In this document: positions 11,743 through 20,878 of the stretch, one piece after another
How the letters are laid out: every line of letters starts with the position of its first letter
Position numbering within the stretch: position 1 is the first letter of the stretch
Source: Pseudomicrostroma phylloplanum
Lineage: Eukaryota; Basidiomycota; Exobasidiomycetes; Microstromatales
DNA length: 64,000 bases
Direction of reading: 5' to 3'
NCBI GenBank assembly: GCA_039545275.1
Contig: BCHS01000002.1
Span: 1,798,001-1,862,000, forward strand
Notes under the pieces: generated by a model
What the model was told of the DNA's origin: nothing
Seen by the model: the letters and a program-made list of their open reading frames with translations, nothing else
The model's database searches: none
Made by a program: the position numbers and the translations under genes

Positions 11743-13983
11743 ATGTCCCACGATGCTCATAGTGTGCCCATCACCTTTCGTCACCTGGTGAGCGCCGGCA
11801 GTCTCAATGCCTCAAACCCTTTACGCGTCATCTCTTTGGTCGACGTGGACGCGGCTTACGCTCAATTTGAAGCTTCGCGCCTGGGAGTAGACTCGTCCGT
11901 GGTACCCCTCGCGGTGCAGCAGTGGAACGGGCTCATCGCAATCTCATATGCTGCAAGAAAGTTCGGCATCACCAGACATGAGACAGTGGAGTCAGCCAAG
12001 GAGAAATGTCCCGAAATCCGGCTGGTCCATGTGGCCACTTACGCAGAAGGCGCTCAGAGGGCGGAATACAATGAGGATCCGAGTCCAACGACCCACAAAG
12101 TCTCCCTGGACCCATATCGCCGGGAGTCCCGCAAGATTGTTGCCATCTTCGACGAGATGTGTCCTTTGGGAGCCGTCGAGAAAGCATCGATCGATGAGCT
12201 GTACTGCGACCTGACCCTCGCAGTGAGGCAAGTCATCCTCCAGAGATTTCCCGAACTTGCTCGTCCCCCGGCCAATTCTCCTCTAGGATTAGACACCCCT
12301 CTTCCGCCACCGCCCAAGATTGACTGGACTGATCTGGGCTATCGCGTTCCAACGGAGGGAGCTCATCAGGAATCGGGAGCTGGAGATGATGCTAAGGACG
12401 CACAGGAAGGGGGCGGACAGGCCTTGGGACAGGACGAGCTGCAAGAGAGCGCGACAGAAGGAGTCGTTGCTGACGCCTTTAAGACAGCTGCCATCAACTC
12501 ATCGCCGCCTCTCATACAGCAAGCCGCGTCTTGGACTGATTACGCCTTGGCATGTGGCGCCGAGCTCATCCTGAAGATTCGGCAGGAGGTCATGGACCGG
12601 CTTGGCTACACCATGTCTGCTGGTATCGCTCCGAATAAGACGCTCGCCAAGCTCTCCGCCGGGATGAAGAAGCCCAATTGCCAGAGCATCCTCGTCCCTG
12701 ATGCCATACACGCTTACCTGAAAGACCTTCCTTTTCAGAAGATCCGCTTCCTTGGTGGGAAGCTGGGAGACGCAATTGCAAAGGAATGGGAGCGATCGAC
12801 GGTGGGCGATCTCTGGTCTGTGACTTTGGCAGAGCTGCAAGAGAAGGTCGGCGACGAGTCGAAGTGGGTCTATGATGTCCTCCGTGGCATCGATCACACA
12901 CCGGTCATCGAGAGGACAGCAAACAAAACGATGCTGGCATCGAAGAATGTCAAGCCGCCGATCCGAACACTGCAAGAGGCTCAAAGGTGGATCTCGATCC
13001 TTTCTCTGGAGCTGTGTGTCCGTCTGAAGGAGGCGAGGGAAGAGTCGCCCAACATCTGGCCGTCGACCATGGTCTTACGATACCTCAAGGCTGGTGAGAC
13101 TGCCCGAAGCCGCCAGTCTAGCTTTCCCTTCGTGCGAGACCTCAAGCCCGAGAATGTCTCGAGCATCGCTGAGCGTCTGTGGGGAGAGGCTGTCGGCGAG
13201 CAGATGTCCAGCGGGAAGCAGCTGTCTGAGATCATTGTCATCGCCCTCGGTTTCTCGGGCTTAGAGGCCGGCGAGCAAGGGCAAAGGAGTATTGAAGGCT
13301 TCTTCACCGGGAAGACAGCTGGCTCCATTGCAAAAGCTCCTGCACTGGCTGCAACATCCGCCTTGCCAGCGCCACAAATATCCTCGAAGCGCGAGCGCTC
13401 TTCGAGCGCTTTGGGAGGTGAGGTGACAGGAGAAGGCAGGGGAGAAGACGGGCGGTCACCTTCCCCACTGGGCATGGTTAATGGCACGAATGGTGAGCCA
13501 TCGACGAAGAAGACCAAGAAGGCCAAATCCTCTGGTCTGCAGTCGCTCTTTCAGAAGGCCGCTTCTCCTATGCATCCTGTAGCAGCGCAGCCCACAGTGG
13601 CACAAGAGGGTGGTCTCGAGAGCGTTTCGCATGCACCGGTAAGCGACGAAGTGCTGCCGGTGCCGTCCTGGACCTGCCCTGAATGTCAAGCAAAGGTCTT
13701 GCCGCGACCGTACGTCGGAGAAGCAGGCTTAGCGGAGGATGGAGAAGAGTCAGACAGACGACTGGCACAGGCCAAACAGGACCATGAGGACTGGCACTTT
13801 GCCGTCAATCTGCAGAAGGAGCACAGTGCGGCGTTGCAGCCCAGAGGAAGCATGGGACCTTCAGCTTCTCAAGTGCCAGCTTCGCAAAGGAGTGCGTCGC
13901 AGAAGGCCGGCGGCGGCAAGGGGTCGAAAGACAAGAAGGCGAACAAGAGTGGTATTCAGAACTTCTTCAAGAAGGGAGGCTGA
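11743..13983 (+). CDS. RAD30: DNA polymerase eta (Y-family translesion polymerase)
   Basis: 746 aa, no intron. It replicates across UV photoproducts such as cyclobutane dimers in the nucleus. The Y-family palm begins SLVDVDAAYAQFEASRLG; QWNGLIAISYAARKFGI follows, then CPLGAVEKASIDELYCDLT with the catalytic Asp/Glu, and GYTMSAGIAPNKTLAKLS. A roughly 100-residue acidic insert separates palm halves. The C-terminal tail has a UBZ ubiquitin-binding zinc finger (CPEC at about 645-648, then DHEDWHFAVNLQ) and ends in a PCNA-binding PIP box, SGIQNFFKKGG. Two further PIP-like strings occur, QRSIEGFF (about 514) and GLQSLFQK (about 598). The first ATG in frame (11743) gives MSHDAHSVPITFRHL, a good fit to the family's N-terminus. 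Confidence 0.95.
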   Translation: MSHDAHSVPITFRHLVSAGSLNASNPLRVISLVDVDAAYAQFEASRLGVDSSVVPLAVQQWNGLIAISYAARKFGITRHETVESAKEKCPEIRLVHVATYAEGAQRAEYNEDPSPTTHKVSLDPYRRESRKIVAIFDEMCPLGAVEKASIDELYCDLTLAVRQVILQRFPELARPPANSPLGLDTPLPPPPKIDWTDLGYRVPTEGAHQESGAGDDAKDAQEGGGQALGQDELQESATEGVVADAFKTAAINSSPPLIQQAASWTDYALACGAELILKIRQEVMDRLGYTMSAGIAPNKTLAKLSAGMKKPNCQSILVPDAIHAYLKDLPFQKIRFLGGKLGDAIAKEWERSTVGDLWSVTLAELQEKVGDESKWVYDVLRGIDHTPVIERTANKTMLASKNVKPPIRTLQEAQRWISILSLELCVRLKEAREESPNIWPSTMVLRYLKAGETARSRQSSFPFVRDLKPENVSSIAERLWGEAVGEQMSSGKQLSEIIVIALGFSGLEAGEQGQRSIEGFFTGKTAGSIAKAPALAATSALPAPQISSKRERSSSALGGEVTGEGRGEDGRSPSPLGMVNGTNGEPSTKKTKKAKSSGLQSLFQKAASPMHPVAAQPTVAQEGGLESVSHAPVSDEVLPVPSWTCPECQAKVLPRPYVGEAGLAEDGEESDRRLAQAKQDHEDWHFAVNLQKEHSAALQPRGSMGPSASQVPASQRSASQKAGGGKGSKDKKANKSGIQNFFKKGG

Positions 13984-14379
13984 GAAGTGATTCGGGTCCA
14001 AGGGCGTCGAGGACGTTATGTTGTCATATACCTTCACTGTACACTGCTCATTTCCATAGCATGCAAAAGATACCATAGAGACCTGTGTATATTTAGAAGT
14101 CTGAGAGATGCCTCAGTCACGCGCCTCGGATCGAGGCCTGCCAAGCCCGCGGCGGTTCCGTCCTTCCAAGCCACCAGCGACTGATCACGCCCGCACCTCG
14201 ACTGCACCACCCCACCTCCACCACTCAGCGCACTCACTCAAGGCCCCAAGTCAGACTGTCGATCTTCTCTTGACTCCAATGCTTTCCCCAATCACCTTCG
14301 GCACCTTCATTCTCGTCGCCATCTTCGGTCTCGCTGGCCTCAACTCCATCCTTACGTGGTAGATCGAGACCCCACCGCC
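13984..14379. other. Intergenic: Pol eta 3' region and leader of membrane-protein gene
   Basis: 396 bp between two + strand genes. The distal part is CT/CA-rich, like fungal leaders, and contains a 27-codon hydrophobic ORF (14279-14362). Confidence 0.4.
14279..14362 (+). CDS. Short hydrophobic ORF (possible uORF or transmembrane microprotein)
   Basis: ATG to TAG, 27 codons. The peptide is nearly all hydrophobic (MLSPITFGTFILVAIFG, then LAGLNSILTW) and would form one TM helix. It ends 17 bp before the start codon of the next gene, so it may be an upstream ORF in that gene's leader or a small membrane protein of its own. I do not recognise it. Length alone gives little support. Confidence 0.3.
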   Translation: MLSPITFGTFILVAIFGLAGLNSILTW

Positions 14380-15687
14380 ATGGCAAGGATCGTCGCTGAA
14401 GATAGCCGTCCCACTGGCCGCCCTTCAAAGCGAACGTCTGCGACCAAAGCAACGCCTCCGCCGTTGATCTCTTATCTCATCTTCCTACTGCCCGCTCTCG
14501 CCTTTGTCATTGGCTCCTACGCACACTACACTTCCATTCACGCCTCCCCATACAATGGGTTCGCGCCTTTGTCAAACATCTCGCCTTCAGAAGTCCGTGT
14601 CAAAGCTGGTCTGCCCGCCGACTTCGGACAATGGTTCGACTCTTACCCCGGCGCAAAGCTGCCTTGGCTGCTTGATCTGATCTTCGCAGATCTCATGTCA
14701 CACAACCTGGGCAAAGGCCTCTTTACGCTCATCCTCTCTTCCGCTTCGACTCCCTTGGCTGCACTGATCTTCGATGGTCTACGACCAGGTACGCCCCGAT
14801 TGATCGGCATCGGATACCTCCTGCTTGTGTGCCTGATTGGACAGATCGTCATGGTAGGCCTTGCGATGCCTGCCTTGTTCCTCCCCGTGTGGACGTGGTA
14901 CACCTGGAAGCAAGCTACGCACACGCCCAAAGTAATGCGACCCTTGCCCTCACCACCAACGCACCAGGTCAGATTTGCCAGTATAGTGCTCGTCCTCTCG
15001 ATTCTGACTGCCGTTTGGACCCTCCTGGTGCCTCCTTCGAGCAGCAAGCACTTCTTCTGGGCTTCGTCGTCCTTCCAGCTCTACCCACTGGTGTGGTTGC
15101 CTCTGCTCTTCGTCAAGCGTGTAGAGCCGAAGAAAGCTCCCAAGAGTCCACGTCTGGCAGCTGCAAACGCTCTCAGGTTCATGGCTTACATCAACGTGCC
15201 CATTGTGAGTGCCCGTGACGGTGAACAGACGAAGCGAACGTCAGGCATCTGATCTCACTAGCGTGCTCACTCTCCCTCACATCCCCATTGGACTTTGCGA
15301 TCGCTTCATCAGTACTGGCTTGGTCTTTATCTCTCTGTCCCAGGACTGTTGACCGTACTGCGCACTGGCTCAGGCTGGCCAGACGCGATCACACGTCTCA
15401 TCTTCTACGACACTGTTGCTCTCACTCTCACGTGGTACATCATGGTCCTCATTCAGGCTGAAGTCGATGTTCGCGCCCTTCAATGCGGCGGACCTCGAGT
15501 GCACAGGGCTCGTCTGTTCATCGAAGACGGAATTTTTGGCACGGTCGGTGCCGTTCTGGGAGGCCCTGGCTTCGGCATGGGCATGTACTTTGCTAGGAGG
15601 GAGATGATGGCCGAAAAGGCGAGGTGGGGAGTTCGACCAGAATTCGCAGCTCCTGGTGTTGAGGTGAAAGGACAGAGGAGCAAATGA
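14380..15687 (+). CDS. Polytopic membrane protein of unknown function
   Basis: Two exons (14380-15204 and 15313-15687) give 399 aa. The start ATG has an ideal context (CCGCCATGG). The intron starts GTGAGT and ends CATCAG; splicing yields AYINVPI-YWLGLYLSVPGLL. An earlier in-phase acceptor near 15261 would add 17 residues. I count roughly eight hydrophobic segments (for example LISYLIFLLPALAFVIGSY, LIGIGYLLLVCLIGQIVMV, FASIVLVLSILTAVWTLLV, LIFYDTVALTLTWYIMVLI), with a Gly-rich loop (GTVGAVLGGPGFGMGMYF) near the C-terminus. It resembles uncharacterised fungal integral membrane proteins, but I cannot assign a family or substrate. Confidence 0.75.
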
Positions 15688-15868
15688 TGGCTCTTGTCTG
15701 AGCTGAGCATGTACAGTTGATTCACTGAATGTTATCCTCGCATCGACTGTCGTCCAAAGACATTCGAAGATGGTGGACGTAGAGTAGCCTTCGAATCATC
15801 TATGCCTGGGTCCCTAATTAGTTTAGCTCTGCCGGCATTTCCCACGCGTTTGCGGGAAGCGCCCAGTG

Positions 15869-15876
15869 TGACGTCA
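15869..15876. promoter_or_regulatory. CRE/ATF-type palindrome TGACGTCA
   Basis: A perfect eight-base CRE palindrome 161 bp upstream of the next gene's chosen start. Such sites bind bZIP factors of the CREB/ATF type. Function here is inferred from sequence only. Confidence 0.4.
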
Positions 15877-16036
15877 AATTGTGGAGCCGATCATGCAGGG
15901 CAGTGCCGCACGTCTACGCCCAAGGTCCCCAATCCAGGCTAGAGTCGGCTGGCGGACATTTTCTCAGGTGTTGCACTGGACAGATAAACCTCACATCCTA
16001 CCATATCGAATCATCTCTGAAGCTACAGCCTACGCG

Positions 16037-18412
16037 ATGACTACAGCCGCTACAGGCGAAGAACACGCTGGCCCAGCCACGTCCTCTGGGGGCATGGTGC
16101 AGCGGGCAGCAGATGTGGGAGCGGATGCAGCTACCAGCATCGCCAACAGCTCGTTCGCCCACAGTGCCTCCAATGCCGTTTCATCAGCTAGCGACTCCAT
16201 CGCCAATGCTACTGCCAGGGCCTTGGGAGACTCTTCTACGACTGCCCACGAGTCGGGGGACCATCACGAGAAGGACCACGGCGAGATCCCCAAGGCTCAC
16301 CCGAATGATGTCCCTGATCGCATGAAGGACCATCCACACCTCGACCACCCTCCCGCCGTTGCTTCGGGCGATGAGATCCGCCCAGCCGAGCCGGAGATCC
16401 AGGACCTCGGGTGGAGCGAAGATCCCAAGGTGCCTCAGCCGGTCATCTTTGGTGCTACAAACGAGAACATCTGGGTCCTCGTTCGTCGATTCAACAAGCA
16501 GGTCTACCACGTCAAAGCCCTGCCTCATCCGCCTCCTGGCGAGCTCGACTGCAACATTGCGGACAAGGACGAGTTCTTCCCCGATAAGCTGCGATCCACT
16601 CTGGAGAGATGTTACACCACCGTTGGTATCGGTATGATTTCGCTCCTTACCCACATCGCCCGTGTACGATCTTGGAAGGAGTGGAGGAGGACGACCCTCT
16701 TTGCCGTCACCTACTTCCTCGCCTTCATCTTCGGCTACCTCGTGCCAACTTTCAGCGCCTTCCTCTTGCTCCTCTTTGTCTCTCCTCGTGCTCGCACGAT
16801 CCTTTTCCCACCTGCTCCACTGGCTGCCATCTCCAGCAAAGGAACAGCGCAGGTGCCCAAATCAGGTCACCTGGGCAGTACGGACTCGGCTACTGGAGCA
16901 GCAGAGTCATACAAGGGTGAAGCGGTAGAGCAGGAAGCTAGCAACCTCGTGAGCTCCATCTCTTCCGTCGCTGTCTCGACGGCGGTAGGTAAAGGAGCCC
17001 CTTCGGTCGACGACGCACACCCAGATGATATCGACGAGGAAGACTCTGAGAAGGGAAGAGCCGCCGAAGAAGCTCTGCCCGACCCGACCGCAGTGGCCAA
17101 GACTGGCGCTCAAGCCAAGAGCAAGGCTGCAGGCGATGCTAAGCTTGAAAAGGGCGACCACACCGCCGGTGCGGTCGACCACTCTGTCTGGACTCAATTG
17201 CAGCCCATCCTGCACGCCCTGGAGGACGTAGCCGACACATGGGAGCGCTTTGGAAATGCCCTCAGCCCCACCCCGCCCTTCCACCAGTATCGCAACCGCG
17301 TCTTCATCGCCTCGGCCCTAGTCCTGCCCGTCTTCCTCATGAGTCTCTTTGTCAAGCCCTGGATGGTCTACCACGGCACCGCCTTCGGCATTGGTTTCGG
17401 CTTCTTCGGTCAGCCGGCCTTCGATGCCGTCAAGCTTAGTGATGCTCGCAAGTGGCTCGACAAGAACTTCCCCAAGTGGAAGGAAGCTCTGCAGCTCAGG
17501 AATAGTCTGCTCAAGGGAGTGCCCACGAATGCCCAGCTCACCATCACCCTGTTGCGTATCGCCGAGGCGGCCAAGAGTCCCTTGCCACCTCCTCCTCCCC
17601 CTATTGCTGCGCCCAAGCCCGAGGCTTCGCACGGAAACGAGATGGCCGGAGATGTACCTCCCGAGTATCAGCAGGAGATGAAGGACGCCGTGCACGAAGG
17701 TCGCAACGATGCCGCTCCCAAGCCCGACGGATCCACCACGTCTGCTCCAGACGCATCGACTACAAAGAAGAAGTCTGGCGGCAAGCGAAGCATGCTCATG
17801 GGCTTCTTCAAGGGCACCGTCGCTGGCGGTACCCAGGGTGTTCTCACGGCCAATAGCGCCAAGGCTGTTGTTGGTTCCAATGTTTCAAAGAACCGTCTAG
17901 GCGTCGTCAAGAAGAACCTTCAGCAGGAAGCACGAGGAGACGGCCCTTCGTCCTTCAAGGGCAGACACAGGGGAAAGAGGGGCTACGTCGACGTCATCAC
18001 CACTGCCGCCACACCTTGCGTCGTCTTTGAGCCCGAGTGGGGAGCCCACGCCCGTGCGGCCCAGGCGGCAGTGGATGCGGTGCCTACCAAGACGGACGAG
18101 GAAGGAGGCGCAGAGGCCGACTCTGCCGCCACGAAGCAGACGCGCTCTGCCCTTCAGACTGCCCTCGACGCTGCTCGACCCAAGGCGCACTTCTCTGTGC
18201 AGATCGACGAGATTGTCGAGCTGCGCAAGATTGGCGGGTTGGGCTGGAAGGGAAAGATCATCGTCGGATGGGCCCTCTCGAGCGAGATTGCAGATGGATT
18301 GGAGATAACCACTGTCACTGGTGATAGGATCCGACTGACTGCGATGCCCAGGCGCGACGAGGTCTTCAATAGGCTGGTCTCCCTAGGCAAGCAGCAGTGG
18401 GAGATGTGGTAA
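16037..18412 (+). CDS. DUF3292-like fungal membrane protein with GRAM/PH-like C-terminus
   Basis: About 791 aa, one exon. The start at 16037 (MTTAATGEEHAGP) is the most natural; an in-frame ATG at 15893 would add 48 residues. The N-terminus is disordered and Ala/Ser-rich. The conserved core begins NENIWVLVRRFNKQVYHVK, followed by two close hydrophobic segments (LFAVTYFLAFIFGYLVP and FSAFLLLLFV, about 220-250). An acidic linker leads to a second membrane region (VFIASALVLPVFLMSLFV to GFGFFGQPAF, about 420-462). The C-terminal 140 residues have a GRAM/PH-like pattern (GKRGYVDVITT, HFSVQIDEIVELRKIGGLGW, DGLEITTVTGDRIRL). This matches my memory of the fungal DUF3292 family; its role is unknown, and lipid binding by the GRAM-like part is inference. 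Confidence 0.7.
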   Translation: MTTAATGEEHAGPATSSGGMVQRAADVGADAATSIANSSFAHSASNAVSSASDSIANATARALGDSSTTAHESGDHHEKDHGEIPKAHPNDVPDRMKDHPHLDHPPAVASGDEIRPAEPEIQDLGWSEDPKVPQPVIFGATNENIWVLVRRFNKQVYHVKALPHPPPGELDCNIADKDEFFPDKLRSTLERCYTTVGIGMISLLTHIARVRSWKEWRRTTLFAVTYFLAFIFGYLVPTFSAFLLLLFVSPRARTILFPPAPLAAISSKGTAQVPKSGHLGSTDSATGAAESYKGEAVEQEASNLVSSISSVAVSTAVGKGAPSVDDAHPDDIDEEDSEKGRAAEEALPDPTAVAKTGAQAKSKAAGDAKLEKGDHTAGAVDHSVWTQLQPILHALEDVADTWERFGNALSPTPPFHQYRNRVFIASALVLPVFLMSLFVKPWMVYHGTAFGIGFGFFGQPAFDAVKLSDARKWLDKNFPKWKEALQLRNSLLKGVPTNAQLTITLLRIAEAAKSPLPPPPPPIAAPKPEASHGNEMAGDVPPEYQQEMKDAVHEGRNDAAPKPDGSTTSAPDASTTKKKSGGKRSMLMGFFKGTVAGGTQGVLTANSAKAVVGSNVSKNRLGVVKKNLQQEARGDGPSSFKGRHRGKRGYVDVITTAATPCVVFEPEWGAHARAAQAAVDAVPTKTDEEGGAEADSAATKQTRSALQTALDAARPKAHFSVQIDEIVELRKIGGLGWKGKIIVGWALSSEIADGLEITTVTGDRIRLTAMPRRDEVFNRLVSLGKQQWEMW

Positions 18413-19075
18413 AGCGAAGAAGCCTCGGGAGGCTCTGCTACATGTTGTGATAACAGCTCGAGAGCTAAAGCGTCAGAAAGAAGCGACATCGTCTTGCCTG
18501 GTCCGCTGTCAACATGGCTCCATACAACTACTGTCTGTTGGCCACGGCTTTGGACTCGTTGCTCCACTTGTATCCTCATTCGAACTGATCGGCCTTGCAA
18601 TAGATTATTTGTTTCGTAAAGCAGCTCTGCAGACTTCATCTCTTTCTCCTGCTTATTCATTGAGTCAGGCGGCTCACGTCGATGTGTCTAAGACTACGAG
18701 GGTATGATTGAAGGTGACTAAGTGGGAAGCCAGCGAGACGACATACAGACTAGGTGACTGAGGGAAAGGAGTGACTAAAGCGACATAGAGACAAGCGGCT
18801 GCTGTTCGGCAGTCCTCGGGAAGGCGACAAGGGAAAGAACGAAAGCTGGAAGTGGGGCAGAGGGAAGGATACATGTAGAGTGGGCGAGAAGAATGGAGAA
18901 AGAAGGGAAGCGAAACGTCGCCTCGACCTCGAAGTGGTCCTGTACGGGTCTATAAATCAGGGAATATGAGACAGAAGGACGCAATATGCCATACATCTGG
19001 TGCGGAAAGGCCGAAGAGCCCCCTCCCTTTGAACAATCGTTGGCCACGTTGGAAATGTTGACGAGTTCACTGTGT
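18413..19075. other. Convergent intergenic region
   Basis: 663 bp between the 3' ends of the DUF3292-like gene and the Ser-rich gene; presumably both 3' UTRs. I see no supported gene. Confidence 0.5.
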
Positions 19076-20878
19076 CTATTTTGGTGCAGGGATCGGGATA
19101 CCAAGGGCGTGTTCAAGACGATTCTTCGCTTGACCCAGACTGAGAAGCCGTTGCCGGGGCGACCATCGAGGAGCTCCCGTCGTAGGTGGGCTGTTCTTCT
19201 CCGCACTGGAAGCAACTTCGGATCCTCGGTACGGCTCACAACTGGCGCGAGATGTCGCGTCGTTGGATTTTCTCGAACTGTCTCCGCCTGCGCTGAGAAG
19301 GCTGCTCAGAGGTCTTTGGTTCTGGCTGACGCTTGTGCGACGACCCATGAAGGTCCACGATGGTCGACGCAGGAAGACACTGTCAGCCGTCGAGGTGGGA
19401 GAAGCCAACGTACTGCCCGGAGGAGCAAGGCAGGTTGCGCCCTCGTCGATTGATGAAGGGGACAACAAGCCGTTCTTGGGAGGAGTACTGGAGGCCATGT
19501 TGGGGAAGTTGATGTTTTGAGCGACCGGAGACGTCAAGGTCCCCAGGATTCCGCTCAGGACGCTCGACCTTCTCCTCGTTGCAATCGCCTCGGCGTGAGC
19601 GACATCTACGCTGAAGCGCTTGGACCTGGCGTCTTTCGAAGCCGGCATATCTTGCTCATCTAGCAAGATCTCGGTCTCATTGACCTCCTCGCAGCTGCTC
19701 TGCGACGCTGCGCCCTCGTCGGAGGCGAGATCTGCGAGGATGCAAGCTTGGAGGTGCGAAGTCGAGCTAGAGGGACAGGAGTCCGCCGAGTCAGAGCGTG
19801 ACGAGGCACACGGTCGCGGCCGAAGTTCTTGGGACCCAGCAAGTAGGAGAGAATTGGCAGACTGGTAAGCAGAAGGGGAAGAGGTGGACGAGGTCCATCC
19901 GGCGGGTGCAGGGCTGTTGCCTTGTACGCCCGCTGAGGTGGTAGGAGTATGCCATAGGCCTTGTTGCTTGATGGCTTCGACGGGACCATTGACGAGTCCA
20001 AGCCCTCCCATCTCGTGTGCACTGGCACTGGCGGTGACGATGCTCGTAGCCCGATCCGACGGGGGAAGATGTTCCCTGTAGTGTTGCCTGCTTCGCGAGG
20101 GGGNAATCATCTCTTGTCCAGCTTCAGGCAGGAGATCCGCATCCTGCTGTCCCCTCTGGTCTGCGATGTAGTTCAAGGCCCAGTCGAGGTACATGAGCTT
20201 ATCAGGACTCAGCGTGCCCCTCGGCAGCCTTTGCATACCGTACTTCGTGGGATGAGGCTCGGGAGGTGCGGCAACGGCGAGAATGGCATTGGCCTGGGCC
20301 GGAGAGAAGCCGACGGAGATGGCCGCGGCGAAGCGAGCAGAAGGCTGGAAAGGCTGGTTGACACGATGGCGGTACATCGGCGCTTGAGCGTGTGTAGGCA
20401 AGTATGAGGTACCAGCCGAAGCGGCGTGAAGCTGTCGAGCGTACTCTTGCTTTCGCAGCGCTGCTTGCAGATCGGTGGTATCGGCAGCCGTCGAAGACGG
20501 AGGCAGTATGGGAACCACCGAAGGGGACCGTTGCTGAGCTGGGACAGGACGAGGAGGGGCGGAGAGAGGACCTACGGAGGCAGATCTCTCCTTGGTGCCC
20601 TTCTTGGAACCGAACACCTTTGCGAGGGAGAAGCTCCTCCCGCGAGAGGCTGAGGCAGCATCGCTTGCATTCACCTTTGAGTCTTCGTGCAGTGGCACCA
20701 GACGCATCTTTGGCGATGGGCCGTTGGTGTGAGATGAAGGGCTAAGGACGCGCGACTGTCTTCGAGTGACCCTCGTAGGGCTGTTGGCCCAATCGTCCTT
20801 GGGGGGCGGTGAGGATGGAAGTAAGCCAAGGACATCAGCCGATGATTCGGGGAAGCGAGGCCCTCGATCCCTCGTCAT
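19076..20878 (-). CDS. Ser/Pro-rich protein of unknown function
   Basis: 600 aa from ATG at 20878 to TAA, no intron. Most of it is low-complexity Ser/Thr/Pro sequence with basic patches typical of phosphoregulated proteins (for example RGRSFSLAKVFGSKKG near residue 80, and repeated R-R-x-S sites). One ordered-looking block lies around residues 165-245: YRHRVNQPFQPSARFAAAI, GFSPAQANAILAVAAPPEPH, and LSPDKLMYLDWALNYIADQ. One base of the assembly is undetermined (N at 20104), making one residue (about 259) unknown, but the frame is coherent on both sides. The ordered block is the part most likely to be conserved. I do not recognise the family. Confidence 0.72.
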   Translation of the reverse strand: MTRDRGPRFPESSADVLGLLPSSPPPKDDWANSPTRVTRRQSRVLSPSSHTNGPSPKMRLVPLHEDSKVNASDAASASRGRSFSLAKVFGSKKGTKERSASVGPLSAPPRPVPAQQRSPSVVPILPPSSTAADTTDLQAALRKQEYARQLHAASAGTSYLPTHAQAPMYRHRVNQPFQPSARFAAAISVGFSPAQANAILAVAAPPEPHPTKYGMQRLPRGTLSPDKLMYLDWALNYIADQRGQQDADLLPEAGQEMIXPSRSRQHYREHLPPSDRATSIVTASASAHEMGGLGLVNGPVEAIKQQGLWHTPTTSAGVQGNSPAPAGWTSSTSSPSAYQSANSLLLAGSQELRPRPCASSRSDSADSCPSSSTSHLQACILADLASDEGAASQSSCEEVNETEILLDEQDMPASKDARSKRFSVDVAHAEAIATRRRSSVLSGILGTLTSPVAQNINFPNMASSTPPKNGLLSPSSIDEGATCLAPPGSTLASPTSTADSVFLRRPSWTFMGRRTSVSQNQRPLSSLLSAGGDSSRKSNDATSRASCEPYRGSEVASSAEKNSPPTTGAPRWSPRQRLLSLGQAKNRLEHALGIPIPAPK

